From the NCBI GenBank assembly GCA_947259995.1, contig CAMYOK010000002.1, forward strand, positions 1,032,881 through 1,096,880: DNA of 64,000 nt, written 5' to 3'. Both the position numbers and the translations under genes were made by a program. This stretch comes from an uncultured Pseudomonadales bacterium. Its GTDB lineage: Bacteria > Pseudomonadota > Gammaproteobacteria > Pseudomonadales > Pseudohongiellaceae. Positions 9,187 through 17,300 of the stretch are shown here, piece after piece (positions within the stretch are counted from its first letter, which is position 1; every line of letters begins with the position of its first letter). A model generated the notes under the pieces. That model had not been told where the DNA came from. It made no database searches and saw only the letters and a list, made by a program, of their open reading frames with translations.

Positions 9187-9788
9187 TTGCCCTCACCTAG
9201 AGGTTCAACACGTTGATAAAGGTAAAAATAGACCTTGCCCGCTTTCTTCGATTTGCGCATCTGCCAATTCTGGGGCAACAAATTGGACGATACCTCCTGC
9301 GCACTCTCGATATAAATATGGGCATCTTTTGCCAATGTCTCGCTTGCCTCCACGAGGTTTACCACGCGCGCCAGTAAGTCGCTAGCAAAGGGTGGGTCGA
9401 GAAAAAGCACATCATATTGCGTGCCAGAAGCCTTTTTAACGCTCGACAACCAGGTTAGTGAGTCTTTGCATACCACTTCATAATCGCTCGCACCAAGAAG
9501 ACCTAGATTGCGTTTAATTGCAGTGGTTGCAGATGCGGAAATATCCACAAAACTCACAAATCGTGCACCACGAGAGAGGGCCTCAATACCGCAAGCACCA
9601 CTCCCCGCAAATAGATCTAGGCAGTTCGCGTAGGGAATGCAATCTTGCAGCCAATTGAATAAAGTCTCGCGAACGCGATCTGAAGTCGGCCGCAAACCTT
9701 CAATATCTGGAAACTCCAGTTTTCGACTCCGCCACTTTCCGGCAATGACTCTAAGGCTGTTGCTTGGCCTAGTCTTCAAAGTTGTCAT
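9183..9788 (-). CDS. rsmD: 16S rRNA (guanine-966-N2)-methyltransferase RsmD
   Basis: RsmD methylates G966 of 16S rRNA. The family opening LRVIAGKWRSRKLEFP...LRPTSDRVRETLFNWL is present, followed by the SAM-binding motif LDLFAGSGACGIEALSRGA and the catalytic DPPF motif (YDVLFLDPPFA). The ATG at 9788 (MTTLKT) is preferred, giving 201 residues; an upstream GTG at 9821 would add 11 poorly conserved residues. It is divergent from ftsY, as in many gammaproteobacteria, and its stop overlaps the start of yheT. Confidence 0.95.
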   Translation of the reverse strand: MTTLKTRPSNSLRVIAGKWRSRKLEFPDIEGLRPTSDRVRETLFNWLQDCIPYANCLDLFAGSGACGIEALSRGARFVSFVDISASATTAIKRNLGLLGASDYEVVCKDSLTWLSSVKKASGTQYDVLFLDPPFASDLLARVVNLVEASETLAKDAHIYIESAQEVSSNLLPQNWQMRKSKKAGKVYFYLYQRVEPLGEGK

Positions 9789-9896
9789 TTGATCATTCCG
9801 TGAATTGGGCTTTCGACGCACCGGGTTTTCTGTTTTAAGGTCGCGGGAAATGGTAGCATATTGCCCCCAAGACAGCGCGTTGGAAGAATCCCACTC

Positions 9897-10934
9897 ATGT
9901 TCAGTTTCATCAAGAAGAAATCTTCAGAAAAACCAGAGCAACCGTCGCAAGAATCTCCGCAAATCATTGACGAGCCTACCCAGGCCCCGCACGAGGAGCC
10001 TGATGAAAGCAGCCCGGGCTTGTTCTCGCGCCTGCGTCAGAGCTTAAGCAAAACCAGAACGGCACTAAGTGATTCTCTCAGTACCCTTATATTAGGGCGC
10101 AAAACAATTGATGACGACCTGCTGGAAGAGATCGAAACACAGTTGCTTAGTGCTGATCTAGGCATTGCCGCCACCGATCACATCATTCAGGGCCTTACGC
10201 AAAAGCTTGGACGGAAACAATTAGCCAACCCCGAAGCCCTGCTCGCTAGCTTAAAGACCGAGCTTGCTGCCTTGCTAACCCCTTGCGATGTTCCATTGGT
10301 GATCGACACAAGCGCTAAACCTTATGTCATCCTCGTCGTCGGCGTGAACGGTGCCGGCAAAACAACAACTATCGGCAAGCTCGCGAAACGTCTGCAAGGC
10401 CAAGGCCACAAGATCATGTTAGCAGCCGGCGATACCTTTCGTGCTGCCGCCGTCGAACAACTGCAAGTATGGGGCGATCGCAATAATGTGCCTGTTATTG
10501 CACAGCCCACTGGGTCTGACAGCGCTTCGGTGATCTTCGATGCCTATCAGTCTGCCAAGGCGCGCGGAATGGACGTGTTGATTGCCGATACCGCTGGGCG
10601 TTTGCATACTAAAGATAACTTAATGCAAGAGCTTGAGAAGATTGTTCGCGTGCTGAAAAAGCTCGACGACGGACTGCCCCATGAAACCCTATTAGTTCTG
10701 GATTCAACTACTGGGCAGAATTCACTTAACCAAGCACGCAGTTTCTATAAGTCTGTGCAAGTCACAGGTGTTGCCTTGACCAAGCTGGACGGCACGGCTA
10801 AAGGGGGCATGGTGTTTGGCATAGCTAAAGAGCTACAACTCCCAATACGCTATATTGGCGTAGGCGAAAAAGTCGATGATCTACGCCCGTTCGCTGCCCA
10901 AGAGTTTGTAGACGCACTATTTGCGGAGCGTTGA
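9897..10934 (+). CDS. ftsY: Signal recognition particle receptor FtsY
   Basis: FtsY is the membrane-associated GTPase that receives SRP-ribosome complexes at the inner membrane. The start at 9897 (MFSFIKKK) is preferred because GGAAG sits about 9 nt upstream and an N-terminal basic patch is typical; this gives 345 residues. A short acidic/Pro-rich A domain (~residues 8-40) leads into the NG domain, with G1 VNGAGKTTTIGKLA, the insertion-box sequence AGDTFRAAAVEQL, G3 DTAGR and G4 TKLDGTAKGG. It heads ftsY-ftsE-ftsX, followed by rpoH. Confidence 0.97.
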   Translation: MFSFIKKKSSEKPEQPSQESPQIIDEPTQAPHEEPDESSPGLFSRLRQSLSKTRTALSDSLSTLILGRKTIDDDLLEEIETQLLSADLGIAATDHIIQGLTQKLGRKQLANPEALLASLKTELAALLTPCDVPLVIDTSAKPYVILVVGVNGAGKTTTIGKLAKRLQGQGHKIMLAAGDTFRAAAVEQLQVWGDRNNVPVIAQPTGSDSASVIFDAYQSAKARGMDVLIADTAGRLHTKDNLMQELEKIVRVLKKLDDGLPHETLLVLDSTTGQNSLNQARSFYKSVQVTGVALTKLDGTAKGGMVFGIAKELQLPIRYIGVGEKVDDLRPFAAQEFVDALFAER

Positions 10935-10962
10935 AACCCCGATCATCTGTTGAGGCTGTTCG

Positions 10963-11661
10963 ATGATTAAGTTCGACAATGTTAGCAAGCGCTACCCTGG
11001 TGGACACCAGGCACTCTCGCAGGTCGATTTTGAGCTGGCTGATGGAGAGATGGCGTTTCTTACAGGCCGCTCTGGCGCTGGCAAGAGCACGCTGCTCAAG
11101 CTAATCATGTTGATGGAAACCACTAGCCAAGGGCAGATCTTCGTCAACGGCAAGAATCTTAGCCGCATGCCTAAGCACCGCATCCCTTTCTACCGGCGCC
11201 GCATTGGCGTGGTTTTTCAAGACCACCAACTTCTGTTCGATCGCAATGTCTTCGAAAATGTCGCCCTCCCCCTGCAGATTGAAGGCTATCCAAAACATGA
11301 AGCGGATCGCCGAGTTCGCGCCGCACTCGATAAGGTAGGCCTGCTTAAGAAAGAAAAAATGCTCCCCATCACCTTGTCCGGTGGCGAACAGCAACGAATA
11401 GGCATTGCGCGTGCCGTCGTGAACAGGCCACAAATTTTGCTTGCCGATGAACCAACAGGCAACCTAGACCCAGAGCTTGCCGCAGAAATCATGAAACTCT
11501 TCGAACAGTTCAATCAAGTTGGCGTCAGCATGCTGATTGCGAGTCACGACCTTTCGCTTATTACTCGCTTACAGCACCGTATCTTGACACTGGATACCGG
11601 CCGCCTGATTCTCGACGCCCACCATACCGCGGCCACTGCGCAGCCAGTTGGGGGCAAGTGA
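10963..11661 (+). CDS. ftsE: Cell division ATP-binding protein FtsE
   Basis: FtsE is the ABC ATPase that with FtsX regulates septal peptidoglycan hydrolases at the divisome. The 232-residue protein has Walker A GRSGAGKS (residues 35-42), the Q-loop at VVFQDHQLL, the signature LSGGEQQR and Walker B ILLADEPT, with the switch His in ASHDL. It starts 28 nt after ftsY and overlaps ftsX by 4 nt (ATGA). The C-terminus is somewhat longer than in E. coli FtsE (ILDAHHTAATAQPVGGK tail). Confidence 0.96.
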   Translation: MIKFDNVSKRYPGGHQALSQVDFELADGEMAFLTGRSGAGKSTLLKLIMLMETTSQGQIFVNGKNLSRMPKHRIPFYRRRIGVVFQDHQLLFDRNVFENVALPLQIEGYPKHEADRRVRAALDKVGLLKKEKMLPITLSGGEQQRIGIARAVVNRPQILLADEPTGNLDPELAAEIMKLFEQFNQVGVSMLIASHDLSLITRLQHRILTLDTGRLILDAHHTAATAQPVGGK

Positions 11662-12626
11662 TGAGCAAACGCAGGCGTGAGACCGGAGCAAAAACAAGCA
11701 ACAGAACAGCCCGCGGAGCCCTGCAATCCCATTGGCAACAGCACCTTAAAATTGCCAGCGACAGCTTTAAGCGCTTGCTTCAGCAACCTAGCGCCTCCTT
11801 GATGACTATCGCCGTAATTGGCATTGCTTTATTGTTGCCGAGCACACTGTTTGTGAGCATGAGCAACCTCAACGCCCTTAGTGACAGCATCAATGGCGCG
11901 AGCAAAGTCACGCTTTATCTTCATGAAGAGCACACAGAAGGCGAGGCTTTAAAGATTAGTGAGCAGTTACTTCAACGAGAAGATGTGACGACAACAGAGT
12001 ATATTTCTCCGGCCCAAGCCGCAGAGCAGTTCAGTGTTTATTCTGGCCTCGGGGATGTCATTGATGCGCTAGATGAAAACCCCCTTCCTGGGGCGATCAT
12101 CGTAACGCCAGCCAGTATCGATGCTGATGCCACCCAAGCGCTTGCAACAGAATTAGCGCAACTCAGCATCGTCGACTCAATGCAATTAGATCTACAATGG
12201 GTAGAGCGGCTGCAAAGGTTTTTACAGTTAGTTCAGCGTGCCTCCACAGGGCTTATGTTGATTCTCGCGCTTGCTGTCCTGTTCATTGTTGGTAACACCA
12301 TACGCCTTGCCATAGAAGGGCGTCGCGCAGAAATCGTCGTGGTTAAGCTTGTCGGCGGCACAAATAGCTATGTCGCTAGACCGTTTTTGTATGCTGGTGC
12401 GTATTATGGTTTAGCAGGAAGTATATTGGCCTGCATTCTACTGGCGATATTGATGTGGGCCATTAGCGGCCCAGCACGAGCACTGCTAGCCCTTTATGAC
12501 AGCGATTTCCAGTTGCGCACACTCGGTTTAAGCTCAACTGTGTTTTTACTGCTAATCGGCACAGGGCTCGGGTGGCTAGGAGCTTTGATTTCAGTGCGTC
12601 AGCACCTTAGCAACATCGAGCCTTAA
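11658..12626 (+). CDS. ftsX: Cell division protein FtsX
   Basis: FtsX is the membrane partner of FtsE. The 322-residue protein has a long basic cytoplasmic N-terminus, a first membrane helix at about residues 47-68, a periplasmic domain (about 70-190) and three more membrane helices (LMLILALAVLFIVGNTIRLAI; YYGLAGSILACILLAILMWAI; TVFLLLIGTGLGWLGALISV). The REAEIV-like loop EGRRAEIVVVKLVGGTNSYV is characteristic of the FtsX family and contacts the ATPase. Its start overlaps the ftsE stop. Confidence 0.95.
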   Translation: MMSKRRRETGAKTSNRTARGALQSHWQQHLKIASDSFKRLLQQPSASLMTIAVIGIALLLPSTLFVSMSNLNALSDSINGASKVTLYLHEEHTEGEALKISEQLLQREDVTTTEYISPAQAAEQFSVYSGLGDVIDALDENPLPGAIIVTPASIDADATQALATELAQLSIVDSMQLDLQWVERLQRFLQLVQRASTGLMLILALAVLFIVGNTIRLAIEGRRAEIVVVKLVGGTNSYVARPFLYAGAYYGLAGSILACILLAILMWAISGPARALLALYDSDFQLRTLGLSSTVFLLLIGTGLGWLGALISVRQHLSNIEP

Positions 12627-12757
12627 GTAGTCATTGAATCGCTGTATGATGGCGATTTATTTAAACAACTAGCAAGAAATGCAAAAAAAAGGCATTTTGG
12701 GCTTGAAAACATCGTTTGCGACCGCAATAGAACTACGACTGCATAGAGTATTGGCTT

Positions 12758-12785
12758 TTCGACATATAGCCAGCAGTGCTAGAAT
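12758..12785 (+). promoter_or_regulatory. Candidate rpoH promoter
   Basis: TTCGAC (12758-12763), 16 nt, TAGAAT (12780-12785) sits 54 nt upstream of rpoH in the 213-nt ftsX-rpoH gap. A second -35-like CTTGAAA lies at 12702-12708 without a convincing partner. Promoter strength is unclear and several start sites are usual for rpoH. Confidence 0.35.
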
Positions 12786-12839
12786 AAAGCGGTCTAAGAC
12801 CTATCAACACGCAAGTTTTGGAAGTAACAAAGGCTAATT

Positions 12840-13700
12840 ATGAGTATCGGACAAAGTTTACAAGTTATGGGCCCTATCGTTCCGGGTCGTGATTTGACGG
12901 CGTACATCTCGTCGGTCAACAGCATTGCTGTGCTAACTCCGGAGCAAGAGAAAGAATTGGCTAATCAGTATTACTATGACAACAACGTCGATGCCGCTCG
13001 CCAATTGGTGTTGGCGCATCTGCGTTTTGTTGTGCACCTTGCAAAAAGCTACGCCGGCTACGGCCTGTCACAAGCTGACCTTATCCAAGAAGGCAATGTT
13101 GGCCTGATGAAAGCGGTTAAGCGCTTCAACCCAGAGGTGGGCGTGCGCCTAGTGTCGTTCGCCGTGCATTGGATCAAGGCAGAGATGCACGAGTTTATTC
13201 TGCGCAATTGGCGCATCGTGAAAATCGCCACAACAAAAGCACAACGTAAACTATTCTTTAACCTGCGCAGCTCGAAAAAGTCACTTGGTTGGCTTACTAA
13301 CGACGAAGCACAGGCAATGGCAGAAGACCTTGGGGTCGACGCTAAGGTCGTAAGGCAGATGGAAGGCCGTATGAGCTCCTATGACATGGCCTTTGATGCC
13401 GATGTCGATGCCGACGATGATACGGCGTATCGCTCGCCTGCCTATTACTTGCAAGACACCGACTCGGACATGGCAGCGTCTATCGAAGAGCAACAGTGGG
13501 AAGACAACAAGAACGATAGCCTGTACCTCGCAATGGACGGTTTAGACGATCGAAGTAAAGACATCATCAAGAGCCGCTGGTTAAGTGAAGAGAAATCAAC
13601 TCTGCACGAATTAGCCGCGAAATACTCGGTCTCTGCTGAGCGTATTCGCCAACTTGAGAAAAACGCGATGGAAAAGGTAAAAAATCTTATCCAGGCGTAA
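12840..13700 (+). CDS. rpoH: Heat-shock sigma factor RpoH (sigma-32)
   Basis: RpoH directs RNA polymerase to heat-shock promoters. The 286-residue protein has region 2 ([41 protein letters not shown]), the RpoH box around QRKLFFNLR that separates it from other sigma-70 members, and region 4 with its helix-turn-helix ([23 protein letters not shown]). An acidic stretch at residues ~181-190 ([11 protein letters not shown]) is longer than in E. coli. It follows ftsX, as in Pseudomonas and relatives, and ends at a strong terminator. Confidence 0.97.
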   Translation: MSIGQSLQVMGPIVPGRDLTAYISSVNSIAVLTPEQEKELANQYYYDNNVDAARQLVLAHLRFVVHLAKSYAGYGLSQADLIQEGNVGLMKAVKRFNPEVGVRLVSFAVHWIKAEMHEFILRNWRIVKIATTKAQRKLFFNLRSSKKSLGWLTNDEAQAMAEDLGVDAKVVRQMEGRMSSYDMAFDADVDADDDTAYRSPAYYLQDTDSDMAASIEEQQWEDNKNDSLYLAMDGLDDRSKDIIKSRWLSEEKSTLHELAAKYSVSAERIRQLEKNAMEKVKNLIQA

Positions 13701-13714
13701 ATTAACGTTGTAAG

Positions 13715-13752
13715 AAAAAGCCGCTAAGTGCATCACTTTGGCGGCTTTTTTA
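13715..13752 (+). terminator. Rho-independent terminator after rpoH
   Basis: The stem AAAAAGCCGC / GCGGCTTTTT is extended inward by AAGTG / CACTT around a CAT loop and followed by a T-run. It begins 15 nt after the rpoH stop codon. The A-rich 5' arm makes it potentially bidirectional. Confidence 0.9.
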
Positions 13753-13810
13753 TTTCAATAATTAGCAAAGCACCTTATCTGACTCTCTTAGCAGGCAGGA
13801 GAACCACTCC

Positions 13811-14182
13811 ATGCAACACCTCTTTCTGTTTATGGCTGGAGTGAATGGTTTTATCGCCGTGTCACTCGGTGCCTTCGCAGCACATGGTTTAAAGAATAGT
13901 TTAAGCTCCGAGCTCCTCAATACCTTCCAAACAGGTGTGCAGTACCACATGTACCACACGCTAGCCTTGTTCGGGATCGGTCTGTTAACGCTTTCGTTTC
14001 CCAACCAGTCCTTACTGAAGGTCGCTGGGTATCTTTTCTTAGCTGGAATTCTATTATTCTCCGGCAGCTTGTATGTGTTGGCTTTAAGCGGCATCCGTTG
14101 GCTTGGTGCTATCACGCCTCTAGGGGGCCTGGCATTTCTTGGCGGCTGGGCACTATTAGCTTGGTCAATGCTGCGCGCATAA
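13811..14182 (+). CDS. DUF423 membrane protein
   Basis: This 123-residue integral membrane protein has four hydrophobic helices and matches the DUF423 (YgdD) family. Visible family features are the N-terminal AGVNGFIAVSLGAFAAHGLK and the TGVQYHMYHTLALFGIGLL segment with its paired histidines. The family function is not known. GCAGGAG precedes the ATG. The gene sits between the rpoH terminator and thiS, 12 nt from the latter, so it may be co-transcribed with thiSG. Confidence 0.9.
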   Translation: MQHLFLFMAGVNGFIAVSLGAFAAHGLKNSLSSELLNTFQTGVQYHMYHTLALFGIGLLTLSFPNQSLLKVAGYLFLAGILLFSGSLYVLALSGIRWLGAITPLGGLAFLGGWALLAWSMLRA

Positions 14183-14194
14183 GGGGTATTTAAC

Positions 14195-14395
14195 GTGCAA
14201 GTCACTGTCAATGGCGACACCGTACAATTGGATCCCGGCTCCTCTTTAGTAGACCTGCTGCGCCAATTGCATTTGGCTGACGCGAAAATTGCCGTAGAAC
14301 TCAATCACGCGATTGTTCCCCGTAGTCAGTACCAAGAACAAGCGCTACAAGATCACGACCAACTTGAGATCGTCCACGCCATTGGCGGCGGCTAA
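14195..14395 (+). CDS. thiS: Sulfur carrier protein ThiS (GTG start)
   Basis: ThiS is the ubiquitin-like sulfur carrier for thiazole synthesis in thiamine biosynthesis. The 66-residue product has the beta-grasp opening MQVTVNGDTVQLDPGSSL and the essential C-terminal Gly-Gly (HAIGGG), which is adenylated and thiocarboxylated. The start codon is GTG, with AAGGGG about 9 nt upstream. thiG follows after 60 nt, which contains a small AGCGCC/GGCGCT hairpin (14400-14415). No TPP riboswitch was recognised upstream. Confidence 0.94.
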   Translation: MQVTVNGDTVQLDPGSSLVDLLRQLHLADAKIAVELNHAIVPRSQYQEQALQDHDQLEIVHAIGGG

Positions 14396-14455
14396 GAAAC
14401 AGCGCCCTACGGCGCTCATAATCATCAACACCTGACTCTCCTCAATAGGTAGCCC

Positions 14456-15244
14456 ATGACTTCTATAGACACCCCTCTCAGCATCGCTGGTAAAGAGTAC
14501 CAATCACGCCTTATCGTAGGTAGCGGAAAATATCAGAGCTTTCAACAGAACTTAGAAGCTCTCGAAGCCAGCGGCGCGGAAATGATCACCGTCGCGATTC
14601 GCCGCGTCAATCTGGGTCAAAATAAAGATGAACCTAGCTTATTGGAGATCATATCTCCGTCTAAATATACGATTCTGCCAAACACCGCGGGCTGCTATAC
14701 CGCCGCAGATGCAGTACGCACCTGCCGCATGGCGAGAGAATTATTAGATGGTCACAAGCTGGTGAAACTGGAAGTACTTGGAGACCAGAAAACGCTTTAC
14801 CCGAATGTCACCGAGACTCTCGTGGCAGCGCAGGAGCTCATCGACGATGGCTTCGATGTCATGGTGTATACCAACGATGATCCGTTGATTGCCAAGCGCT
14901 TGGAAGACATGGGCTGCGTAGCAGTTATGCCACTCGGTGCTCCTATTGGTTCCGGCCTCGGGATTCGCAACCCCTACAATATCCGCATGATTTTGGAAAA
15001 CGCGAAAGTGCCCATCATTGTCGATGCAGGCGTTGGCACGGCATCCGATGCCGCCATCGCGATGGAATTAGGCTGTGAGGGAGTCTTAATGAACACAGCG
15101 ATTGCCGAAGCTAAGAACCCGATTCTGATGGCCAGCGCTATGCGCAAAGCGATCGAATCAGGACGAGAAGCCTACTTAGCTGGCCGCATGCCACGACGCC
15201 TATATGCCAGTGCTTCGTCACCAATCGATGGTACTTTTTTCTAA
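14456..15244 (+). CDS. thiG: Thiazole synthase ThiG
   Basis: ThiG condenses deoxyxylulose phosphate, dehydroglycine and ThiS-thiocarboxylate into the thiazole phosphate of thiamine. The 262-residue TIM-barrel shows [42 protein letters not shown], the Schiff-base lysine in LVKLEVLGD and the phosphate-binding [29 protein letters not shown]. It is paired with thiS; other thi genes are not in the window. Confidence 0.97.
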   Translation: MTSIDTPLSIAGKEYQSRLIVGSGKYQSFQQNLEALEASGAEMITVAIRRVNLGQNKDEPSLLEIISPSKYTILPNTAGCYTAADAVRTCRMARELLDGHKLVKLEVLGDQKTLYPNVTETLVAAQELIDDGFDVMVYTNDDPLIAKRLEDMGCVAVMPLGAPIGSGLGIRNPYNIRMILENAKVPIIVDAGVGTASDAAIAMELGCEGVLMNTAIAEAKNPILMASAMRKAIESGREAYLAGRMPRRLYASASSPIDGTFF

Positions 15245-15264
15245 ATCTTTGAGCATGTCTTTCT

Positions 15265-15981
15265 ATGTCAGACCCTAAAAATAGCGCCGATGAAAGCGCA
15301 GCCACTCCGCATCTGCGCACCGTACGCAGCTATGTCATTCGTGGCGGCAGACTCACTCCTTCACAACAAAACGCCCTAGAGAAGCTCTGGCCAATCTACG
15401 GCCTAGAGATCTCCACAGGACTAATTGATCCAGAACAGATCTTCGGCCGCAAAGCACCACTGGTGATGGAGATAGGGTTTGGTATGGGTGACTCCCTACT
15501 GCAAATGGCACAACAAAATCCGCATAAAGACTTTATTGGCATCGAAGTGCATAAACCTGGTGTTGGCAGATTACTCCACGAGATCGCCGACAAAGGGCTC
15601 AGCAATCTGCGCCTGTATTGCCACGACGCAAAAGAGATTCTTCGAGACTGTATTGCCGAGCAGAGTCTCGATTGCGTGCAAATCTTCTTCCCCGACCCTT
15701 GGCATAAGAAAAAGCACAACAAGCGCCGCCTGGTGCAAGCCCCCTTTGTCGAGGCATTGCGACCAAAACTCAAACTTGGTGGAACGATTCATATGGCAAC
15801 GGATTGGGTGCCCTACGCTGAACACATGATGGAAGTCATGAACGCCCAAGAGCATTTTAGTAATGCAGCTGGGCCAAACGAGTTCAGCCTAGGCACCGAT
15901 CGCCCTCTGACGAAATTCGAAAAACGCGGTCAACGCTTAGGCCATGCTGTGAATGACTTGATCTTTATTCGCGAGGCATAA
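15265..15981 (+). CDS. trmB: tRNA (guanine-46-N7)-methyltransferase TrmB
   Basis: TrmB makes m7G46 in the variable loop of tRNAs. The 238-residue protein has the N-terminal LRTVRSYVIRGGRLTPSQ, SAM motif LVMEIGFGMGDSLLQMA and the family block IFFPDPWHKKKHNKRRLVQ, which carries the catalytic Asp and the substrate-binding basic residues. The C-terminal LTKFEKRGQRLGHAVNDLIF is also typical. It follows thiG by 20 nt, an arrangement shared with Pseudomonas-like genomes. Confidence 0.97.
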   Translation: MSDPKNSADESAATPHLRTVRSYVIRGGRLTPSQQNALEKLWPIYGLEISTGLIDPEQIFGRKAPLVMEIGFGMGDSLLQMAQQNPHKDFIGIEVHKPGVGRLLHEIADKGLSNLRLYCHDAKEILRDCIAEQSLDCVQIFFPDPWHKKKHNKRRLVQAPFVEALRPKLKLGGTIHMATDWVPYAEHMMEVMNAQEHFSNAAGPNEFSLGTDRPLTKFEKRGQRLGHAVNDLIFIREA

Positions 15982-16081
15982 CGACAAAATCACCCCCTTT
16001 TGAGGCTTTTCGGTCTCAATAGCAATGCCTCGATAGCTGGGGTATTCTCTCAAGACGCATATCTTGTTTCGGGGGGGAATC

Positions 16082-17260
16082 ATGATGTTACGTAGTCGGG
16101 CTATAGGCACTAAGTCCATCGCTGTTTGTGTTTTAGTGTTTGGTGTTTGTGCTGGGCTCATCGGCGCAGAGAACCCAGGCCTACCACGCACCATCGCTTG
16201 GTCTGCCTACCCTACTGGCACCGGTGGTTATAGTCAGGCCGTCGCTATCGGTAGCATTCTACGACGCGAGTACGGCGTCAATCTTCGCGTAATCCCCGGT
16301 CGTAATGACGTTTCTCGCTTAGCCACACTGCTTGCTGAACGCGTGCATTTTTCCGCCGGCGGTTCCGAAGCTGTTTATGCACAAGAGGGAGTACTGAATT
16401 TCGCTTCCAGAATTTGGGGTCCACAACCCCTTCGTGCCTTGATGTCTAATTTTTCTGAAAGCTGCTCATTTACTCTTGCGGCAGCCACCGATGCCAATAT
16501 CGATAGCATCGCAGATATCCGCGGAAAACGCGTTACCTGGGTACAGGGTTCGCCATCGCTGAACAACGCACTAACGGCCCTGCTCGCCTACGGCAAACTG
16601 ACCTGGGATGACGTTGAAAGAGTAGAAGTTGGAGGTTATAACGCGTCGATAGAAGCCGTAATCAATAATCGCGCCGATGTTGTCGGTGGCGCATGTAACT
16701 CACCTCCCTTCTTACGCCTTGAAGCCTCACCAAGAGGTTTACAGTTTATCTCTTTTCCGCATGATGACCTCGAAGCAGTACAGAGAACACGCTCGCTACT
16801 TCCTTGGTACGTCACGCACATCGCCACCGAAGGCCCCACGATTCCTGCAGAGGGGATTCAAGTCTTTACCTCTGCCTACCCTCTGTTGGTTGGGCTAGAT
16901 ACTGCCGATGACACTTTGGTCTATAACCTCGTAAAGGTCATGCACGAACAATTTGATGACTATAAGGATGCGGCTCCTGGGGCCGGCGGCTGGTTGATGG
17001 AACGTCAGAAATTCGAGTCGGCGTTTATTCCCTACCATAGCGCCGCCATTCGTTATTTCAAAGAGATTGGTGTCTGGACTGACGCGGCGCAGACGACCCA
17101 AGACGCCAACTTACACCGACAAAAAGTGCTACACGACGCCTGGCAATCTTATAAGGCTGTGGCACCAAATACTCCCGGAGAATATGAACAAGGATGGTTT
17201 GCAGAAAGAGAGAAAGCGCTTGCAGAACAAGGCCTGCTCACCCTGGCTGATAACATTTAA
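16082..17260 (+). CDS. TAXI-family TRAP transporter substrate-binding protein
   Basis: This periplasmic binding protein belongs to the TAXI family (TRAP-associated extracytoplasmic immunogenic). A signal peptide (SIAVCVLVFGVCAGLIGA) precedes a Venus-flytrap fold with the family motif YPTGTGGYSQAVAIGSIL near the N-terminus and RGKRVTWVQGSPSLNNALTALL in the middle. The ATG at 16082 is chosen because a seven-G run (16071-16077) is placed as ribosome binding site for it rather than for the upstream ATG at 16064. It delivers an unidentified organic acid-type ligand to the permease encoded 40 nt downstream. Confidence 0.9.
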   Translation: MMLRSRAIGTKSIAVCVLVFGVCAGLIGAENPGLPRTIAWSAYPTGTGGYSQAVAIGSILRREYGVNLRVIPGRNDVSRLATLLAERVHFSAGGSEAVYAQEGVLNFASRIWGPQPLRALMSNFSESCSFTLAAATDANIDSIADIRGKRVTWVQGSPSLNNALTALLAYGKLTWDDVERVEVGGYNASIEAVINNRADVVGGACNSPPFLRLEASPRGLQFISFPHDDLEAVQRTRSLLPWYVTHIATEGPTIPAEGIQVFTSAYPLLVGLDTADDTLVYNLVKVMHEQFDDYKDAAPGAGGWLMERQKFESAFIPYHSAAIRYFKEIGVWTDAAQTTQDANLHRQKVLHDAWQSYKAVAPNTPGEYEQGWFAEREKALAEQGLLTLADNI

Positions 17261-17300
17261 ATTCTGCAGTAATGTCGTCACACTTTGGATATAGCAGCCC

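Noticed and set aside
14100..14195. TPP riboswitch before thiS
   Set aside because: thiS follows the DUF423 gene by 12 nt and no THI-box-like sequence was recognised there or before the DUF423 gene.
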